Source: Maea johnstoni
Lineage: Eukaryota > Annelida > Polychaeta > Spionida > Magelonidae
Assembly (NCBI GenBank): GCA_963942565.1
Contig: OZ012690.1
Coordinates: 43,116,577 to 43,180,576 of the forward strand
Length of the DNA stretch: 64,000 nucleotides
Direction: 5' to 3'
Positions 1 through 11,988 of the stretch are shown piece by piece (the first letter of the stretch is position 1; each line of letters begins with the position of its first letter). The notes beneath the pieces were generated by a model. The model made no database searches. It worked only from the letters and a program-made list of their open reading frames with translations, and was not told the origin of the DNA. A program made the position numbers and the translations under genes.

Positions 1-1406
1 CGCCCCTTTTTATTCACGCAATTTCCGTGTGAATATGATCGCGGCCATTTAATTACACGCATCAACTGTATCACCGCTAGATGGGACATTGTAATGCTAT
101 TTTGAACGTATATCAGCGCCAGTAATATACGCGTTATCATCACCTAGAGCGAAATGCGTGAAATTAAAAGGAGCGCGATAATAATGGATTTTACAGTAGG
201 TTAATTATCGCTCACTACCATGACAACTGCAACACGGCAGCGACATCGTCGGAAGCCGCTCTTAATGTCCCAAGAGGGTGGTTAATAGCAGTTGAACTCG
301 CTGGGAGTGTTATCTCTTTGTGTGATCTCTTGGGGTACCGCTCTCGACAAACAGGTCAAGCAGGCAGTGAGTGATAAGTGTATGGGCCAGTTCAGGTTTG
401 CAGAAAACCTGAACATGTATATGTTGATTTCCCGTTTTTTCAAGGAGCTATCGTAAAAATAAGCACTTTCCAGGTCAAAATGGGAGGTAAACAAAATTCA
501 AGCACTTTCAAGGTTTTTCAAGGAGCGTATGAACCCTGCAAATGCTTTTGAACACTATATAGTTAAACCCTCTGACATTTAAATGGAACTAATTAACACA
601 AAACAAATTGCACACTCCAAATCTGGGGAATAGGTTTTCAATAAAAAAAATATTTGAAGGAGAGCTGAAAGAGTGGATTTGGATAATATACTTTCTAAAA
701 TGTTTTTACTGAGAAGATATCCACATATAATGAGGCATTCCCGGTACAATCCAGAAATGTACGGTTTAAACAAATAGTCATAACTTCATGAGAATTGCTG
801 CCAGCAGGATTATTATCGAGGGGTAATTACTTACGACTTGGCATCTGGGGCCACTGCCCTGTAGTCTGCTGTTGTGCTGATAATGTCTGTCTGTTCATAA
901 TCCCTGTTCAAACCTTCACGTCGTTCACCAGCCTGAATAAAAGGTATTTAAACATCTTTACCATTTGCTGGCTTAGTGTATAAAGCAATGACAGTTAGAA
1001 ATGATAATCATGAATCATAAATACACAATCAAAATGATATACATATGATTAGTTCTAGTTTATTATTACTACCCATATGATTTCTTGCAAACTCTACCTT
1101 TGTTGAAATACTGTTCAGAACTTAAACTTAATAGTATTTAAAACTTGTGAAACTCATAATCGAAAAATGCCTATGAAAGCATGCTCAGTATGCTATGTTA
1201 TTTATCGCAATAGCTTGGAAATAGAACATGATTATGATATCTATTTCAAGGAAAGTTATCATTGGCAGTATTGCAATGACATATCTCTTTTAAAAAAATT
1301 CCATGTGATCATATGATGCCATCCTCGGAGAGATATTCCTCAAATTGAAAAGGTCAAATTTTGCACAAGGGGATGGATGGGTCAATAGGAGTTATGCAGC
1401 ACTCAC
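1..1406. other. IK intron 4 (part); possible MITE at the left edge
   Basis: No coding exon is visible. Bases 1 to about 175 are CpG-rich and begin CGCCCCTTTTTATTCACGC. An imperfect inverted match (GCGTGAAATTAAAAGGAGCG) lies near 149-175, so this is probably one end of a terminal-inverted-repeat element cut by the window edge. The remainder is AT-rich intron sequence. Confidence 0.4.
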
Positions 1407-4400
1407 CCTATCTCTGTATTTCTCTGCTAATTCTTTCTGTTTTTCCGCCTCCAGTTTATTCAGCTTAGCATAGTAGCTCTTCTTCTTTCTCCTCCTCGTG
1501 GCAGGGTCCTCCTCCTCAGTGTACCTACTAGACTCACTGCAAACACACAATGGGAATACATGTAGATCAACAGTGCTGCCACCTATATCGCACCCCATGC
1601 ATTACAACAAGGCTGCAACATATATCGCACTCTATACACACTCCGTTTTCTTATGATTGCTTACAACAGTGCTGACATCTATAGCCAGGGACTTAGCCAG
1701 GACCTGTCCTGTCTGTCTTTTGGACAGGTAGTTTCCTAAAAACCTCCTGTTTGGACAGGCAAAAATTTCTATATATATATATTTCAATTTTGACATTTGG
1801 GGGGTAATAACCCAATATTTTACTAAAAAAACATCTTCTAGGGCATAGCTGTAGTGTAAATTGCCCTTTTTGACACAATAGGCTATAAAATATAGTTGGT
1901 ATAAGGATTTGAAGTAGATTAGTAGCCCAATCTGGACAGGCAGAAATTTTGAAATTGCTGTTTTGGACAGGCATTTTTGAAATCCTGGCTAAGACCCTGT
2001 CTATAGCACACTGTGCACACTCAAATAACCTTTTTTTCCCTAAATCACTCACAACAGTGCTGCTACCTATAGCACAAGCCATGCACACTTGAATACACAA
2101 TCCCTTCCTTCAGTTTTTGATAAATAGATACCAAAAACTTTATGGTTGCCAATTAAAAACAGTTTTAAAATACTGACAGAGGTCTGGTCCTGCATATAAA
2201 GTAGACAGTATCCTATGGTATTTGCTTTAAATGTATTTTGAAAGTCAAGAAAAAACATTTGGGAGGCCTGATTAGTGTTAAGTGCATGTGTATCAAAATG
2301 ATGTGCTGTAATTCTGCTAGGTTAAAGCCTAATCCTGAGGTCCATTTATAGAGGGTGCTTAAATTTCAGTGGTTTAAACACTGAGTACATGTGACCCACA
2401 TTTCCCACAAAAAATCAACTGTTTACCCGAAGTATTTTACACACAACACTTGGAAAATGATAAAATATTTGAACCTAGCACCAAATATTTATCAAGTTTT
2501 AAATACATTCATTTACCTAAAAAATATCAATTGTCTATTTAAATTATCATACTCAATCCATTTTTAAGTCATGAAAAAATTATTATAATACCGAGAGAAA
2601 AGATCAACAAGATGAAGAGACTGTGTACTCACGGTGACTGCTGTCTGGTGCTGGTTGAAGCTGCGTAGCCCATCTTCCCTGAGGAGGAGACCCTGGGAGT
2701 CATCATCAGCTTACGGAAGTCCTCATTGGTAAGAGGCTGCGCCCTGAAAATACAAGACATATCCATCAATATGATTTGAATCTATTATCAAAAACCAAGC
2801 ATCAATTCTGTTAGTAGCTGATAGTGAATTGTAAAATTTGGAAATTACCTAAAATCATCCCTCTCTGTGCATATATGGAAGCTAAATTATCACTTGCTTA
2901 ACCCATTCACACTTAGAGTTTCTCTAAAAAGTGTCGTCTGCTACTCTCATATTTTTGAAAATATCTCTTGAATAAAGCAAACAATCACAAAATATTTGAA
3001 GGAGAGTTCTTGTTTGGCTTGTGATCAACATTTCTTCTTCAAACGTTTTCAATAAAATGCTTTTGTAAGTATAATATTTCCCAAATCGTCAGGCCTCTTT
3101 TGGCTGCTCTGAGTGTTAATGGGTTAAACTTTGTAGATGTGCCAGAGGAAAAAAATTCAATGAAGAACTTTTAATTTTTACTTTTTTGGACTAATAATCA
3201 TATCTTTTCATAACAAACCATCTTTGAACAGGGTTGTCTAACTGCGGCAGGGGCTTCAAAATGTGTGACAAACCAAATACTTAAAGCACTGTTTAACTTG
3301 GGAAATTTCTCAAAACATGACCAATTGAGCTTATCAGATATTTCACTAGAATTATTTTCATACAAATTGAATTAAAAATCCAGCGAACTCCATTCAGTAA
3401 TACTGGCTATTAACTGATCTTGGTCTTAACTTTTACAATTAGGGCTAATATAGTTGGTGTCACCAGGTGACAATATAGCTATCGCTGTGCTCCAGTAACT
3501 TATTGACTGTGCTCCAAGACTTAACTATTTGGACAGCCCTGTTCTAAGACATGACTGAAGTGTAAAGTGCCCTTTTTGATAAGATATGCTATTAAATGGT
3601 ATAAGGATTTGAAGGAGCTGATAAGGCTGATCTGGATGGGCAGAAATTTTGTTAATTGTTTTTTTTTTTTGAAAACCTGGGTAGCTAAGACCCTGGACCG
3701 TATGTTACTCACTTATCATCCTCCTCCTCCCCTGGGGCCTGTGGAGGAGCCATAGGGTTGGAATAGGTCTCTGTGGTGTCCCCTGGAATATAAAATAACA
3801 TAGCATTATCTTGTACATTCTGATGATTCTCATTCAAGTAACACATGTGTACGTAAAAAAAGGGAAACTAACCTCAACTAGAAACAATATACAGCATAAA
3901 TACTACTATTAGGGCTAGTACGATCAATCGGCGGCTCGAGCTATTGCTCGTATCGTCGCCGGCGGCGAGCACTCGAGCCGCCATTACAGCTCGCCGAGTT
4001 TGGGGAAAATGTAAATAAAGCCACATCGTCAATCATCCACCATGTTTTTTGTCTTGCTTACGTCTTTCCCACGTGGGATCCTGTCAAGATCGCACGATAG
4101 CAGGACATGATTGGCTTAGGCAGGCATGGGCCTGTTCTAATTAGCGTGATTGACAGCAATTTACGTTGCTCATTGGCTTAGGCAGGCATGGGGCAGTTCT
4201 AAATTAGCGTGATTGACAGCAATTAATTTTGCTCAGCTGTTGATTTCACCACATGTGCAATGAGTAATTGAGTAGTTACGCGATTTTGGTGGAAATTTTA
4301 CTTACGAAAGTAGGTCAACCTGTTTGAGACTGGCTGTCCAGTGTGACCTACTTTCGTAGCTAAAGATTTCCACCAAAATCTCGTGCTCTAAGGTATTCTC

Positions 4401-6862
4401 TTGCAGAAACTCCAAATTTGCCTTTCAGTTGCCCTAGCCTAGTATATTTAGCAGACATGTATGGTATTTATAAATCAAATGAACTTTTATTGATCAAGAA
4501 AAACTCATTTGAGGTAAAACACTGTAAAATTGAAAATGTGTTTATGTCAGCTCAAGCAGGTAAGTTAAAGAAAACTTATATTTGAAACACCAAGACCTCA
4601 GGGATTAGATAACTATTGTTAGAAAGGGGACAGGAGTGCTAAACTAGGAGTTGTCATATTTTGAGAGTTTCACCAGCATCACAGCCTTAAAGTCAGTAAT
4701 CCCATGTAGTTAATAAAGATATTATTAACTTCCATTTCCAATTTTGATTTTGGATGAGTGCTTTTCCGAAGGTCAACAGTAAAAGTTGACCTTCCCATTT
4801 AGATTGAATGCTATACCCGAACGGGATATAGGAGAGGGCCCTATTAAGAATCAATTTGAAGGTTTCTCAAAGAAATAAAGAACAGTGTTTAGAATTTATA
4901 CCAGACCCACCTACTGTTAGGTAGGTGAGGTCCTTGTGTTAATGCTGTATGGTTAGTTGATGTGGATCCCCCACCTTAGTTCCTCCTTGAGGGCTTGGAA
5001 AATATGGTTCTCATATGTGTGTTATTGAAACAAGGGCCCTATTAAGAATCACCTTGATTTTGTTCTAAAAGAATGTTTTTTGTAAACTAATTGACTTCCA
5101 ATTTTTTTTGAAATTTAATTGAATTAACAAACAGACCAAATATTAACTTTTAATCATTCTTATTTGTAAGAAAGAGGCAAGCCTAGGTAGGGTTAGATAG
5201 TAATTTCAGTTCCTTGTTTTCTGTGGAAAAATGGAAGGCTGTCAATTTTTGGCCATTGCAGCCTTCAAGTCTGTGGCTTGGTCATCACATCACTACCTTC
5301 CTCCACCAAATTTGTTAGTTATCAAATAATCTCAATTAGATTTTCTATAGCCCCAAAGTCACTTGTATTCACACAGGAAATATCATGATCCTACATATTG
5401 TGATGACATATCCACGGGAAGAAAATCAAATTGATTCTTAATAGGGCCCCCGATTCTTAATAGGGCCCCTCAGGGGCCAGTTGCACCAACTCAGGCTCAA
5501 ACTCAGGCTCAAGTCTCAACTTGATTGTCTACAACAATGGCATCTATTGTTGTTGACAATTACGTTGAGCCTTGAGTCTGAGTTTGAGCCTAAGTCACGT
5601 TGGTGCAACTGGCCCCAGGGTCTTAGCTGATATTTGGAAACAGGGTGTCCAAATAGGTTTCATAGACTTTTTGCGTGTCCAAAGCAGGGGCGGATCCAGG
5701 GGGGGTTCGAGGGGTTCGTCCGAAACCCCCCCTGGCTGGTGAGTCACTTTGCACCACCACGCCACCTGTGGACAGACATCAAAACTAATTGTTTTTCTTG
5801 CCCCGGTCACCAGTTCCTTTGTTTTCCCAGACCTTGAGTAGACAATAGGCTGATTGGTGTCAGCCATGGATGGACGTGAGTGGATTAACATCCTGCCTGA
5901 GGAGATTATCTGCCGTTAGCCGGCGGATACAGAAGTACAATCCAGCCGTTTGCAGACTAAGAATAGCTTGGTTGGAAAACATGAAGTTTGTTAGTAAAGG
6001 GGGGGGGGGGGGGAGGGGGTTCGTTGATTCTCAAACCTCTAGATCACTTGATCTCTTAGTCTAGTGGATACGAAATTACAGTCCAGTCGTTTGCAGACTA
6101 TGAATAGCTTGGAAAACCTGAAGTTTGTTAGGTGAAGGGGGGGGGGGGGTTCGTTGATTCTCAAACTTCTAGGTAACTTGACCCCTTAGTCTAGCGGATA
6201 CAGAATAACTGTCCAGTCGTTTGCAGACTATGAATATCTTGAACCTAAAGTTTGTTAGGTGAGGGGGGTTCGTTGATTCTCAAACTTCTAGATAACTTGA
6301 TTCCTCCAAAACCTATGATGACGAAAAATACCTAACTACATGTACTAGCCAACAGATATATAAATAAACACATTTAAACACATTATAAACCAACAGATAT
6401 ATTAATAACCACATCTTATCACCTTTTGAGGTGGCTTAACAATCTGGTCACTCTTAGAATATAGGTGATAACTTAAGTGCCGGTTATTTGTTTATTTGCT
6501 GACTAAGTTTAACTGATGTTAGTCTTATTCATTTGCAAAAAGCATATTATTCGGGGTTAGTTTAAGAGTGGTTTGATATGCCTTCAATATCCTAATGTAC
6601 ATATGTCTTATGTCTTGAATGTAGAAAATACAAAATTTTGTAGGTATAAAATGGAAGAATACAATTTAAGGTGTACACACCTTCTTAGAAAACAGAAAAA
6701 AGACAAAGAATAACTTCCATATTTATCTAATTCACCTTATAAGCAAACTTGAAAGTGTTTGATTTCTGAGAAATCGACCAGCGCAGAAGGGGAAATTTAC
6801 TGAATGGCTCTCATAACTGGTGTTTAATCCATATCACATATGAAAGAGTCTGTCTCCAATTG

Positions 6863-6898
<36 letters not shown>

Positions 6899-8147
6899 AT
6901 GCATGTATTGCAATTATGCTAACATCAATTAAGCATAGTAGACGAAAGTCTTCCCTCATCCCAATGATGTTCACATTGTTAAACCTCTCCAAAAGATAAA
7001 ATATATTCTTTAAATTTTTGCAAGTGCAAGAGGTCCCTTCAATCTTGCGACCAAAAACAGGACAATGTGGCATCACCATATCCAATTTTGCATATCATAA
7101 TTTTTATGAAATATGCGTTTTAATGAAAAGAATTCCACTCTTACCCCATAATATATGTTGTTATACCTCTTATGAGATTATTTTTTTTTTGTTATTTCTC
7201 ATGAAATTGTCATTATTAGTTCTCTGCAGTTGACTCCTGGTGGTATCTTCATAAAAAAGTGCTAGTGGCGCCACCAGTGTCACTTTTCGGAACTAAATAG
7301 AACCCCCTCTTCTCAAATCCTGGATCCGCCCCTGCAAAGTGTGGTACAAAATACATACTACTAATAAGATAGACCCTATACCTATACCTTTAGGTCAGAT
7401 ACTGCTTTGTGTGTCTTATAAAAGTGACACTACAGCTTCTACATCTTCTATCTTCTAAGAAAAGTTATCTTCAGCAAATTCTGACATAAACTTTTGGGTG
7501 TCCAAACTGTCAAAAAACAGTGTTCTGCGTGTCCAAATGACACGCTGGACGCATTGCAGCTAAGCCCTTGGGGCCCCTTCCGATACTTATCCCTATTAAC
7601 CAGAAGAAATGTGGTTTAAGAAAAGTATCCCGAACGCGGTAACCATGTCACAATCACATTGATGTGAACTCTTCAGATGTGAGGTAAAGATTAATCTTAT
7701 CAATTATTGAGCTGGAGAATCATCCCGATCAGGAGATTTCTCGGGACAATGAATCCTGATTGGGAGATTTCTACCCATCGGGGTATTTAACCGGACCTGT
7801 ACATGCTGATGCTATCTTTTGGTCAGAACGAAAATAGAAGTGAAATTATCTGAAGCTTCGTGCTCGCTTCCTGGCCATTACAGTTCCAATTCATGCATGC
7901 TCATAGTCCCACTTAAGAAGCGTGTTATCTGTAAATTTTGAGAATAAATGGGAATCCATTGCAATCTGTCGATGCGACGCAATAACTGCGACACGCTCAG
8001 AGTTAAGTACGTGAATGAACAGAACAGAAGCAACATCAGTCATCATTCATGATAAATAGAGGCCATGGAATTTAGAGGAAATTTAGTCAAAGTCCTCTCG
8101 ACTGTGACTTAATTTAGGTATATTTAGCGATACTTACGTTCCGGCAT
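1407..8147 (-). CDS. IK: Protein RED / IK splicing factor, 5' part (exons 1-4), continues past left edge
   Basis: Coding exons on the minus strand: 8138-8147, 3713-3782, 2633-2743 and 1407-1536. All have AG/GT borders and keep phase, giving 107 codons. The start is MPERDTTETYSNPMAP; the family protein starts MPERD and has SNP(L/M)AP at the same place. Exon 3 encodes LTNEDFRKLMMTPR. Exon 4 encodes EDPATRRRKKKSYYAKL and ends ELAEKYRDR. Both blocks are hallmarks of the RED N-terminal domain. RED is a nuclear protein of the spliceosomal B complex, working with SMU1 in spliceosome activation and mitotic control (family knowledge). The next exon should begin in phase 0 (human continues AKERR) and is not visible in 1-1406, so it lies off the window. 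The first coding exon has only 10 coding bases and is followed by a 4.4-kb transposon-filled intron. Identification is firm; the 5' UTR and transcription start are not defined. Confidence 0.95.
1563..2100. repeat. Short imperfect tandem repeat interrupted by a transposon
   Basis: The phrase ACAACAGTGCTG followed by ACCTATAGCAC or a variant recurs near 1568, 1663 and 2050, with a weaker unit near 1603. These are diverged units of roughly 95 bp. The hAT-like element at 1686-1999 is inserted inside one unit. The repeat lies in IK intron 3 next to exon 4. Confidence 0.55.
1686..1999. mobile_element. Non-autonomous hAT-like MITE, family A, with perfect 8-bp target duplication
   Basis: The 314-bp element starts CAGGGACTTAGCCAGGA and ends TCCTGGCTAAGACCCTG, which are near-perfect terminal inverted repeats. 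It is flanked by TCTATAGC at 1678-1685 and again at 2000-2007, an exact 8-bp duplication typical of hAT transposition. Inside are paired GGACAGG words and TTTTTGACA. Related copies are at 3541-3695, 16465-16740, 29592-29697, 42060-42370 and 62588-62890. There is no coding capacity. Confidence 0.85.
2898..3127. mobile_element. TTAA-ended MITE, family T1
   Basis: About 230 bp, starting TTAACCCATTCACACTTAGAG and ending CTGAGTGTTAATGGGTTAA, so the ends are inverted repeats with TTAA outermost. The middle shares words such as ATATTTGAAGGAGA with copies at 33331-33556, 39685-39915 and 62934-63163. It lies in IK intron 2. TTAA ends suggest a piggyBac-like or Kolobok-like source, but no transposase is present. 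Confidence 0.7.
3541..3695. mobile_element. Family A hAT-like MITE, 5'-truncated copy beside IK exon 2
   Basis: Matches the right half of the family A element (words ACATGACTGAAGTGTAAA, GGTATAAGGATTTGAAG, then GCTAAGACCCTG). The left half is absent. Its end is only about 16 bp from the 5' splice site of IK exon 2 (GT at 3712-3711, minus strand). Confidence 0.7.
4110..4226. repeat. Two-copy tandem duplication, period about 62 bp
   Basis: ATTGGCTTAGGCAGGCATGG followed by ATTAGCGTGATTGACAGCAA occurs twice, starting at 4110 and 4172. Confidence 0.75.
4281..4381. repeat. Hairpin-forming inverted repeat (probable MITE)
   Basis: GATTTTGGTGGAAAT at 4282-4296 pairs with ATTTCCACCAAAATC at 4366-4380. 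Inside, TACGAAAGTAGGTCA pairs with TGACCTACTTTCGTA. The loop is about 27 bp. Confidence 0.75.
4836..5467. mobile_element. Overlapping or nested TIR elements with GGGCCCTATTAAGAATC ends
   Basis: GGGCCCTATTAAGAATCAA starts at 4836 and its reverse complement ends at 5449. A second forward copy starts at 5034 and a second reverse copy ends at 5467. This gives two inverted pairs sharing one terminal sequence, so one family member seems to have inserted in or next to another. No ORF is recognised. Confidence 0.6.
5473..5616. mobile_element. MITE with GGGGCCAGTTGCACCAAC inverted ends
   Basis: This 144-bp element begins GGGGCCAGTTGCACCAAC and ends GTTGGTGCAACTGGCCCC. The CAGGCTCAAACTCAGGCTCA part pairs with a diverged GAGTCTGAGTTTGAGCCT part. 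It is palindromic overall. Confidence 0.8.
5922..6300. repeat. Three-copy tandem repeat of about 130 bp with poly-G in each unit
   Basis: Units start near 5922, 6064 and 6192 with CGGATACAGAA-type sequence, share CGTTTGCAGACTA(A/T)GAATA, a G run of varying length, and GGGTTCGTTGATTCTCAAAC. The G run differs in length between units. Confidence 0.8.
6864..6897. repeat. Poly-C run of about 34 bases
   Basis: An uninterrupted run of C inside the 5685-7334 element. It makes a poly-glycine frame on the minus strand, which is not a real protein. Confidence 0.9.
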
Positions 8148-10804
8148 ATTTGCAGTTTATGCAGGACACCTTAATTAAAATCTACACTTTCAGAAAAGCG
8201 TGATATTTCAGTTTTCCTTCGCCACAAACTGAGGTGTAGAGGAGAGGAAACTCTGAAATGATGCGTTCACTTCATAAATTTTTATTCGCCGGTTCGACGT
8301 CGAACATGATATTTTTACGTTGTACCCATTGAAATAGATATATTTGGATTGAAATTATATTGCAATACTTCTTCTGATAAATCAAAGGATATAAAAATGT
8401 ATCTAAAGTATGAAAATAAAAGTTCCAAATAAAATATCGGTTCACACTTTATTATGAAATGAATGCGATCAAAACCACTCAAATAACGTGTTGGCCGTGA
8501 GCTCGACGAGATTAATAAATTAGTACGTTTGTTTGACAATAGATGTCGCTAGCAGTCAAGTTAATTAAAGGGATAGTAAACACAACAATTATGAAGTGTC
8601 TGATGGAAGATCTTGTTTCAACAAAAAAAAGGTTTAAAATGAACCCTCATTAACAATGAAGTGCACGACAGTTATATTTAGTAATTGTAATTTAAACCCA
8701 TATATAGGGGAAATAATCTACATTTGAAAATAACCTGTCTAAAAATTGGGGGGAAAATATTTTGTCTCTGAGTACTTCAAAAAAATAATAATAATAATGA
8801 TAAATAAAATAGATTAAAAAAAAAGAAACATCCATTGAAAAAATATATCTGTCTTCTATACCAACATTTAAGTTAAACAAGATTCAAACATGGCTACTAC
8901 ATTTGAAATTCCCCCTGGCAAGCTACTAAAAACAACACATTCTTTGAAAAATTCCACCCATACAAATACGAGTATCGTTATTATGAATGTAATTCTCAAA
9001 ATATAAAAAACTATGACTAGAATGTTTGAAAAAAGACAAACGAAAGAGTAGTTGCAGATAAAGAACATCTACTTCAGTTCTTGAGAATATATCTAAAAGC
9101 TAATATACATGCAATATGAGAAAATATGATCATCAAAAACTTAATATTTCATCATTTTTTCCATGCTTCTCAAATTATTTTTAAAATGTCTGATAACCTG
9201 AAATATAAATGATGTATCTGAAAATTTGGAAAAAATAATGTTGAAAATCTGAAAAATGTACATGCCCCCCCCCCCCCCATGAAGATCAAATGGTTGATGC
9301 TTAAATTGTTATGAATTAACATTTCTCGAAGTTAAACTACTGCAGTTTTATGTGTGAATAGCCTACTCCCCGATATCAATAACCCATTTATTCCTACAAC
9401 TAAATATGACTGATTGAAATTAAATGTTATCAAATAGGCTTTATTTATCATTGGCTTGGAGGAACATAACCATTTTTTTGTCAATAGAAATGTGTTAAAT
9501 TAAAGGAAAAACTTGTTCTTAATGAAGTGATAAATTTGCAGTAATTATCTTTTTTCAGAGGGATCTTCAGGAGCACACTGGGGTTTGTTTGAGAGAAAAT
9601 AAAAATAAATGATAGACTACATATAATTTTATTGCATAATGTTCACAGCTCCTGTTATTTGATTTGAAGTACAGTGAATAAACAAGGAGAAATGTCAATA
9701 AACATGCAATTTAACATGGTAATATTTTATTCAGTAATTATTTACAATGTCCCAATTACTTTGTTATAAATGTACGTTCATTTGTACATTAACACTTGGA
9801 GGGTATGAATATTGAGACATGAAAGAATCTTGACAATGAAAAAATATTTTAAATAAATATTTGACTGAAAGCAGTTACTTGATGTATGTAACAGTTCTTC
9901 TCCGAAAATGCTATGTGATCCATTTGTTTGTGATTTTTATTCTAAATTGTCATACCATGTGTCAATCTCAGATGTGAAAGTTATAAAAGTTTAAACTGAG
10001 AGTTAGTTTTCACCAGCACAGAGTGTGATCAAAGAGCCTGCTTCAAGCATAGGTCAGAGGGCGATTCAACAGTAATTTATGAAATACCTGGTGAAAAATA
10101 AATAATAGGAAATGAATGAAAAAGGGAATATTTCTTGAAAATATTTTTCAAAGTGTATTAAAATAAGGATTCTTTTACACCTGCACGTTATTCAACAGAT
10201 ATTTGTGTAATTAGTCCATTTTCATGCCCACCTGTGCTGCAGAATGGGCAACTGTCTTTTCAGAATATAAATTTCAACATTTAACAAACGTAAAAGTGAG
10301 AAATATTGAAATAAAGGATGCACCAAGAGGTTTTACTCAAATGAATTATCCTTTTCATGACTTTTTGATCAGGAATCTTTGTAGATTTTAATCTAATTTT
10401 TGGATTTCTATCACCTTTCAGACTATCTTTAATGAAAATCTTAATTTTTAGGGGAAAGTAGTATTTAAAAGGGGATAGCAGACCCTTTTTTAAAATAGGT
10501 CCATTCCGCTGCACAGGAAGGGACAAACTGTGTTGAGAGGTGTATGAATAGACAGGAAAGGTGTGTGTTTGGACAGGATAGGATTTATAGCTGTCTGGGC
10601 TGCTCCCTCTTTCCTATTACACATAACAATCATGGCTATGTTACTAATTGCAAAAAGGGTACCATTTCCCAAATAGCAATAAACCTTCATTTAAGTCAAT
10701 CTGACGTGTGGGACTGGATTACCTATGTGTTACTACAGCTGATTCAATTGTTTGCAATTCCCTCTGCCTTTCCTTATTGTATGGCTTCCTATTGTCTGGG
10801 TCAG
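8148..10804. other. Intergenic region upstream of IK; AT-rich
   Basis: The IK promoter should lie just above 8147; I see no clear core motif. From 8560 to 10000 the sequence is very AT-rich with a C run near 9266. A short inverted pair (TTTTCACCAG near 10008, CTGGTGAAAA near 10089) may bound a small MITE. No coding exon can be supported before 10805. Confidence 0.5.
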
Positions 10805-11123
10805 AGGATACCTATGCATTGTGAATATTGAGAAGGTTAATCTGAAAGGGAAACTTGCCACTGTCCAGCACATAGAGAGAAGCAGTAAAACCAGGGAAAA
10901 GATAAGAGCTATCCTTGAGCCCCATGAGAATTTGAAAGAGGATAGGACAAGAAAGCAGATGGATGCTGAACAAACAGAGGCCCAGGCTGAACAAATGCCT
11001 GTTGCAAACAATATGAATTCCCAAAGTCATTTGATCTCTTCTCTGGTAAACGTGGGATATCCACATACCTTCATTTCATTCTCTATATTATCAATTTTCC
11101 AGTACAAGGAGTTGATTAACTAA
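10805..11123 (+). CDS. Candidate 3'-terminal exon pair of an unrecognised plus-strand gene
   Basis: A good acceptor with a long pyrimidine tract ends at 10804. The open frame 10805-11045 encodes a charged, Glu/Gln/Lys-rich stretch (GYLCIVNIEKVNLKGKLA, then ERSSKTREKIRAILEPHE). A GTAAAC donor follows, then a TTTTCCAG acceptor at 11102. The in-phase last piece encodes YKELIN and stops at 11121-11123. The 57-bp putative intron is a multiple of three and is open, so it may be retained. AATAAA at about 11568 could end the transcript. I do not recognise the family, see no convincing upstream exon, and cannot exclude chance. Confidence 0.35.
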
Positions 11124-11651
11124 AGAAGGTTTTCACATTCATTTCATGATATAATTCATGCTTTCTGTACCACCTGCATGTACAAAAAAAAGTAATCCTC
11201 ACATATTAAACTGATAATTGTTCTAGAATTTTGTAAAATATTTCTTTCTCAAAAAAGTATGAATTTGCACACAAATATGATTACTTCTTATTAGCACCAT
11301 GGACCTGTTTCTCTAAAATGGTCATTAGAATTTAGATTAAATGGTTAAAGCAAAACATCAGTGTACTACAAGACAAGGTGTAACTTGTAATCCCATTTTA
11401 GGGCAGGTCTTCAATCTCAGTTGCAAAAGATTAAAAACAAAATTCAATTGTGGAAGACGTATGTGATTTTTTGAATTCTGCATACCTATGCATTCTCTAT
11501 ACCTTTGTATTATGTATAGGGGTGCTTTCACTCTGACAGTACAATGATGCAGATTTAAACTCTTAGAATAAAGAAAAGACGAGGGGTACACAATGCAATG
11601 GGTTAATGAGGGTAGGAGTCCTGTTCATCTTTCCACCTTTTAAGTAATGTC

Positions 11652-11657
11652 TTTATT
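11652..11657 (-). terminator. Likely polyadenylation signal of the LRRC14-like gene
   Basis: TTTATT on plus (AATAAA on minus), about 330 bp below the stop codon at 11989. Predicted from position only. Confidence 0.4.
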
Positions 11658-11988
11658 TCAAAACCAGACTTTAGGTTGGACACCCAACGTTATTCAATGT
11701 AAAGGTTAGTTCCTTTCTGTTATGACATTTTTTAATGGATACTATAACAATTACATATACGTCTGAAAAATTTTGAAAGGATCATTCTTATTGTCATATT
11801 TCTTCCTTTTTGGGGGATATATTGAATTCCTCAAAAATGTATGTCAGAGCTGATGAACAAAAATAATCAAAAGAACAGTTAAATATTATTTTTGAATGCC
11901 ACCTCAACCAAAATTTTCAGTTTTTCAAAATTCTAGAAAAATAAACATGAGCATTTGTCACATTACAACCATGTTGCTGGTTTATGTG

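Larger units (their letters stand above)
5685..7334. mobile_element. Inner element with CAGGGGCGGATCCAGG ends
   Basis: Starts CAGGGGCGGATCCAGG and ends CCTGGATCCGCCCCTG, a 16-bp perfect terminal inverted repeat over 1.65 kb. The word CAAAG flanks both sides (5680-5684 and 7335-7339). The interior has a three-copy tandem repeat, long G and C runs and short ORFs, none recognised as a transposase. It looks like a non-autonomous DNA transposon. Confidence 0.75.
5616..7570. mobile_element. Outer hAT-like element carrying a second insertion
   Basis: CAGGGTCTTAGCTGATATTTGG at the left (5616) is matched by a diverged GCAGCTAAGCCCTTG at the right, ending 7570. The word GTGTCCAAA occurs just inside both ends. 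The ends resemble family A and the 49780-50092 element. The interior is almost entirely taken up by the 5685-7334 element. Confidence 0.5.
3783..8137. other. IK intron 1: transposon-filled
   Basis: This 4.36-kb intron has no coding exon I can support. It contains a GC-rich patch at about 3910-4010 with GCTCGAGC words, a short tandem duplication, a hairpin element, at least three terminal-inverted-repeat elements in series or nested, poly-G and poly-C runs, and about 0.55 kb of ordinary sequence before exon 1. Confidence 0.7.

Noticed and set aside
282-494. Minus-strand ORF as the next IK exon
   Set aside because: Translation does not resemble RED, which should continue AKERR-like in phase 0.
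5595-5891. 98-codon minus-strand ORF
   Set aside because: Lies across two transposon ends; not a host exon.
6834-7085. ORF with a poly-glycine stretch
   Set aside because: The glycines come from the poly-C run inside a transposon.
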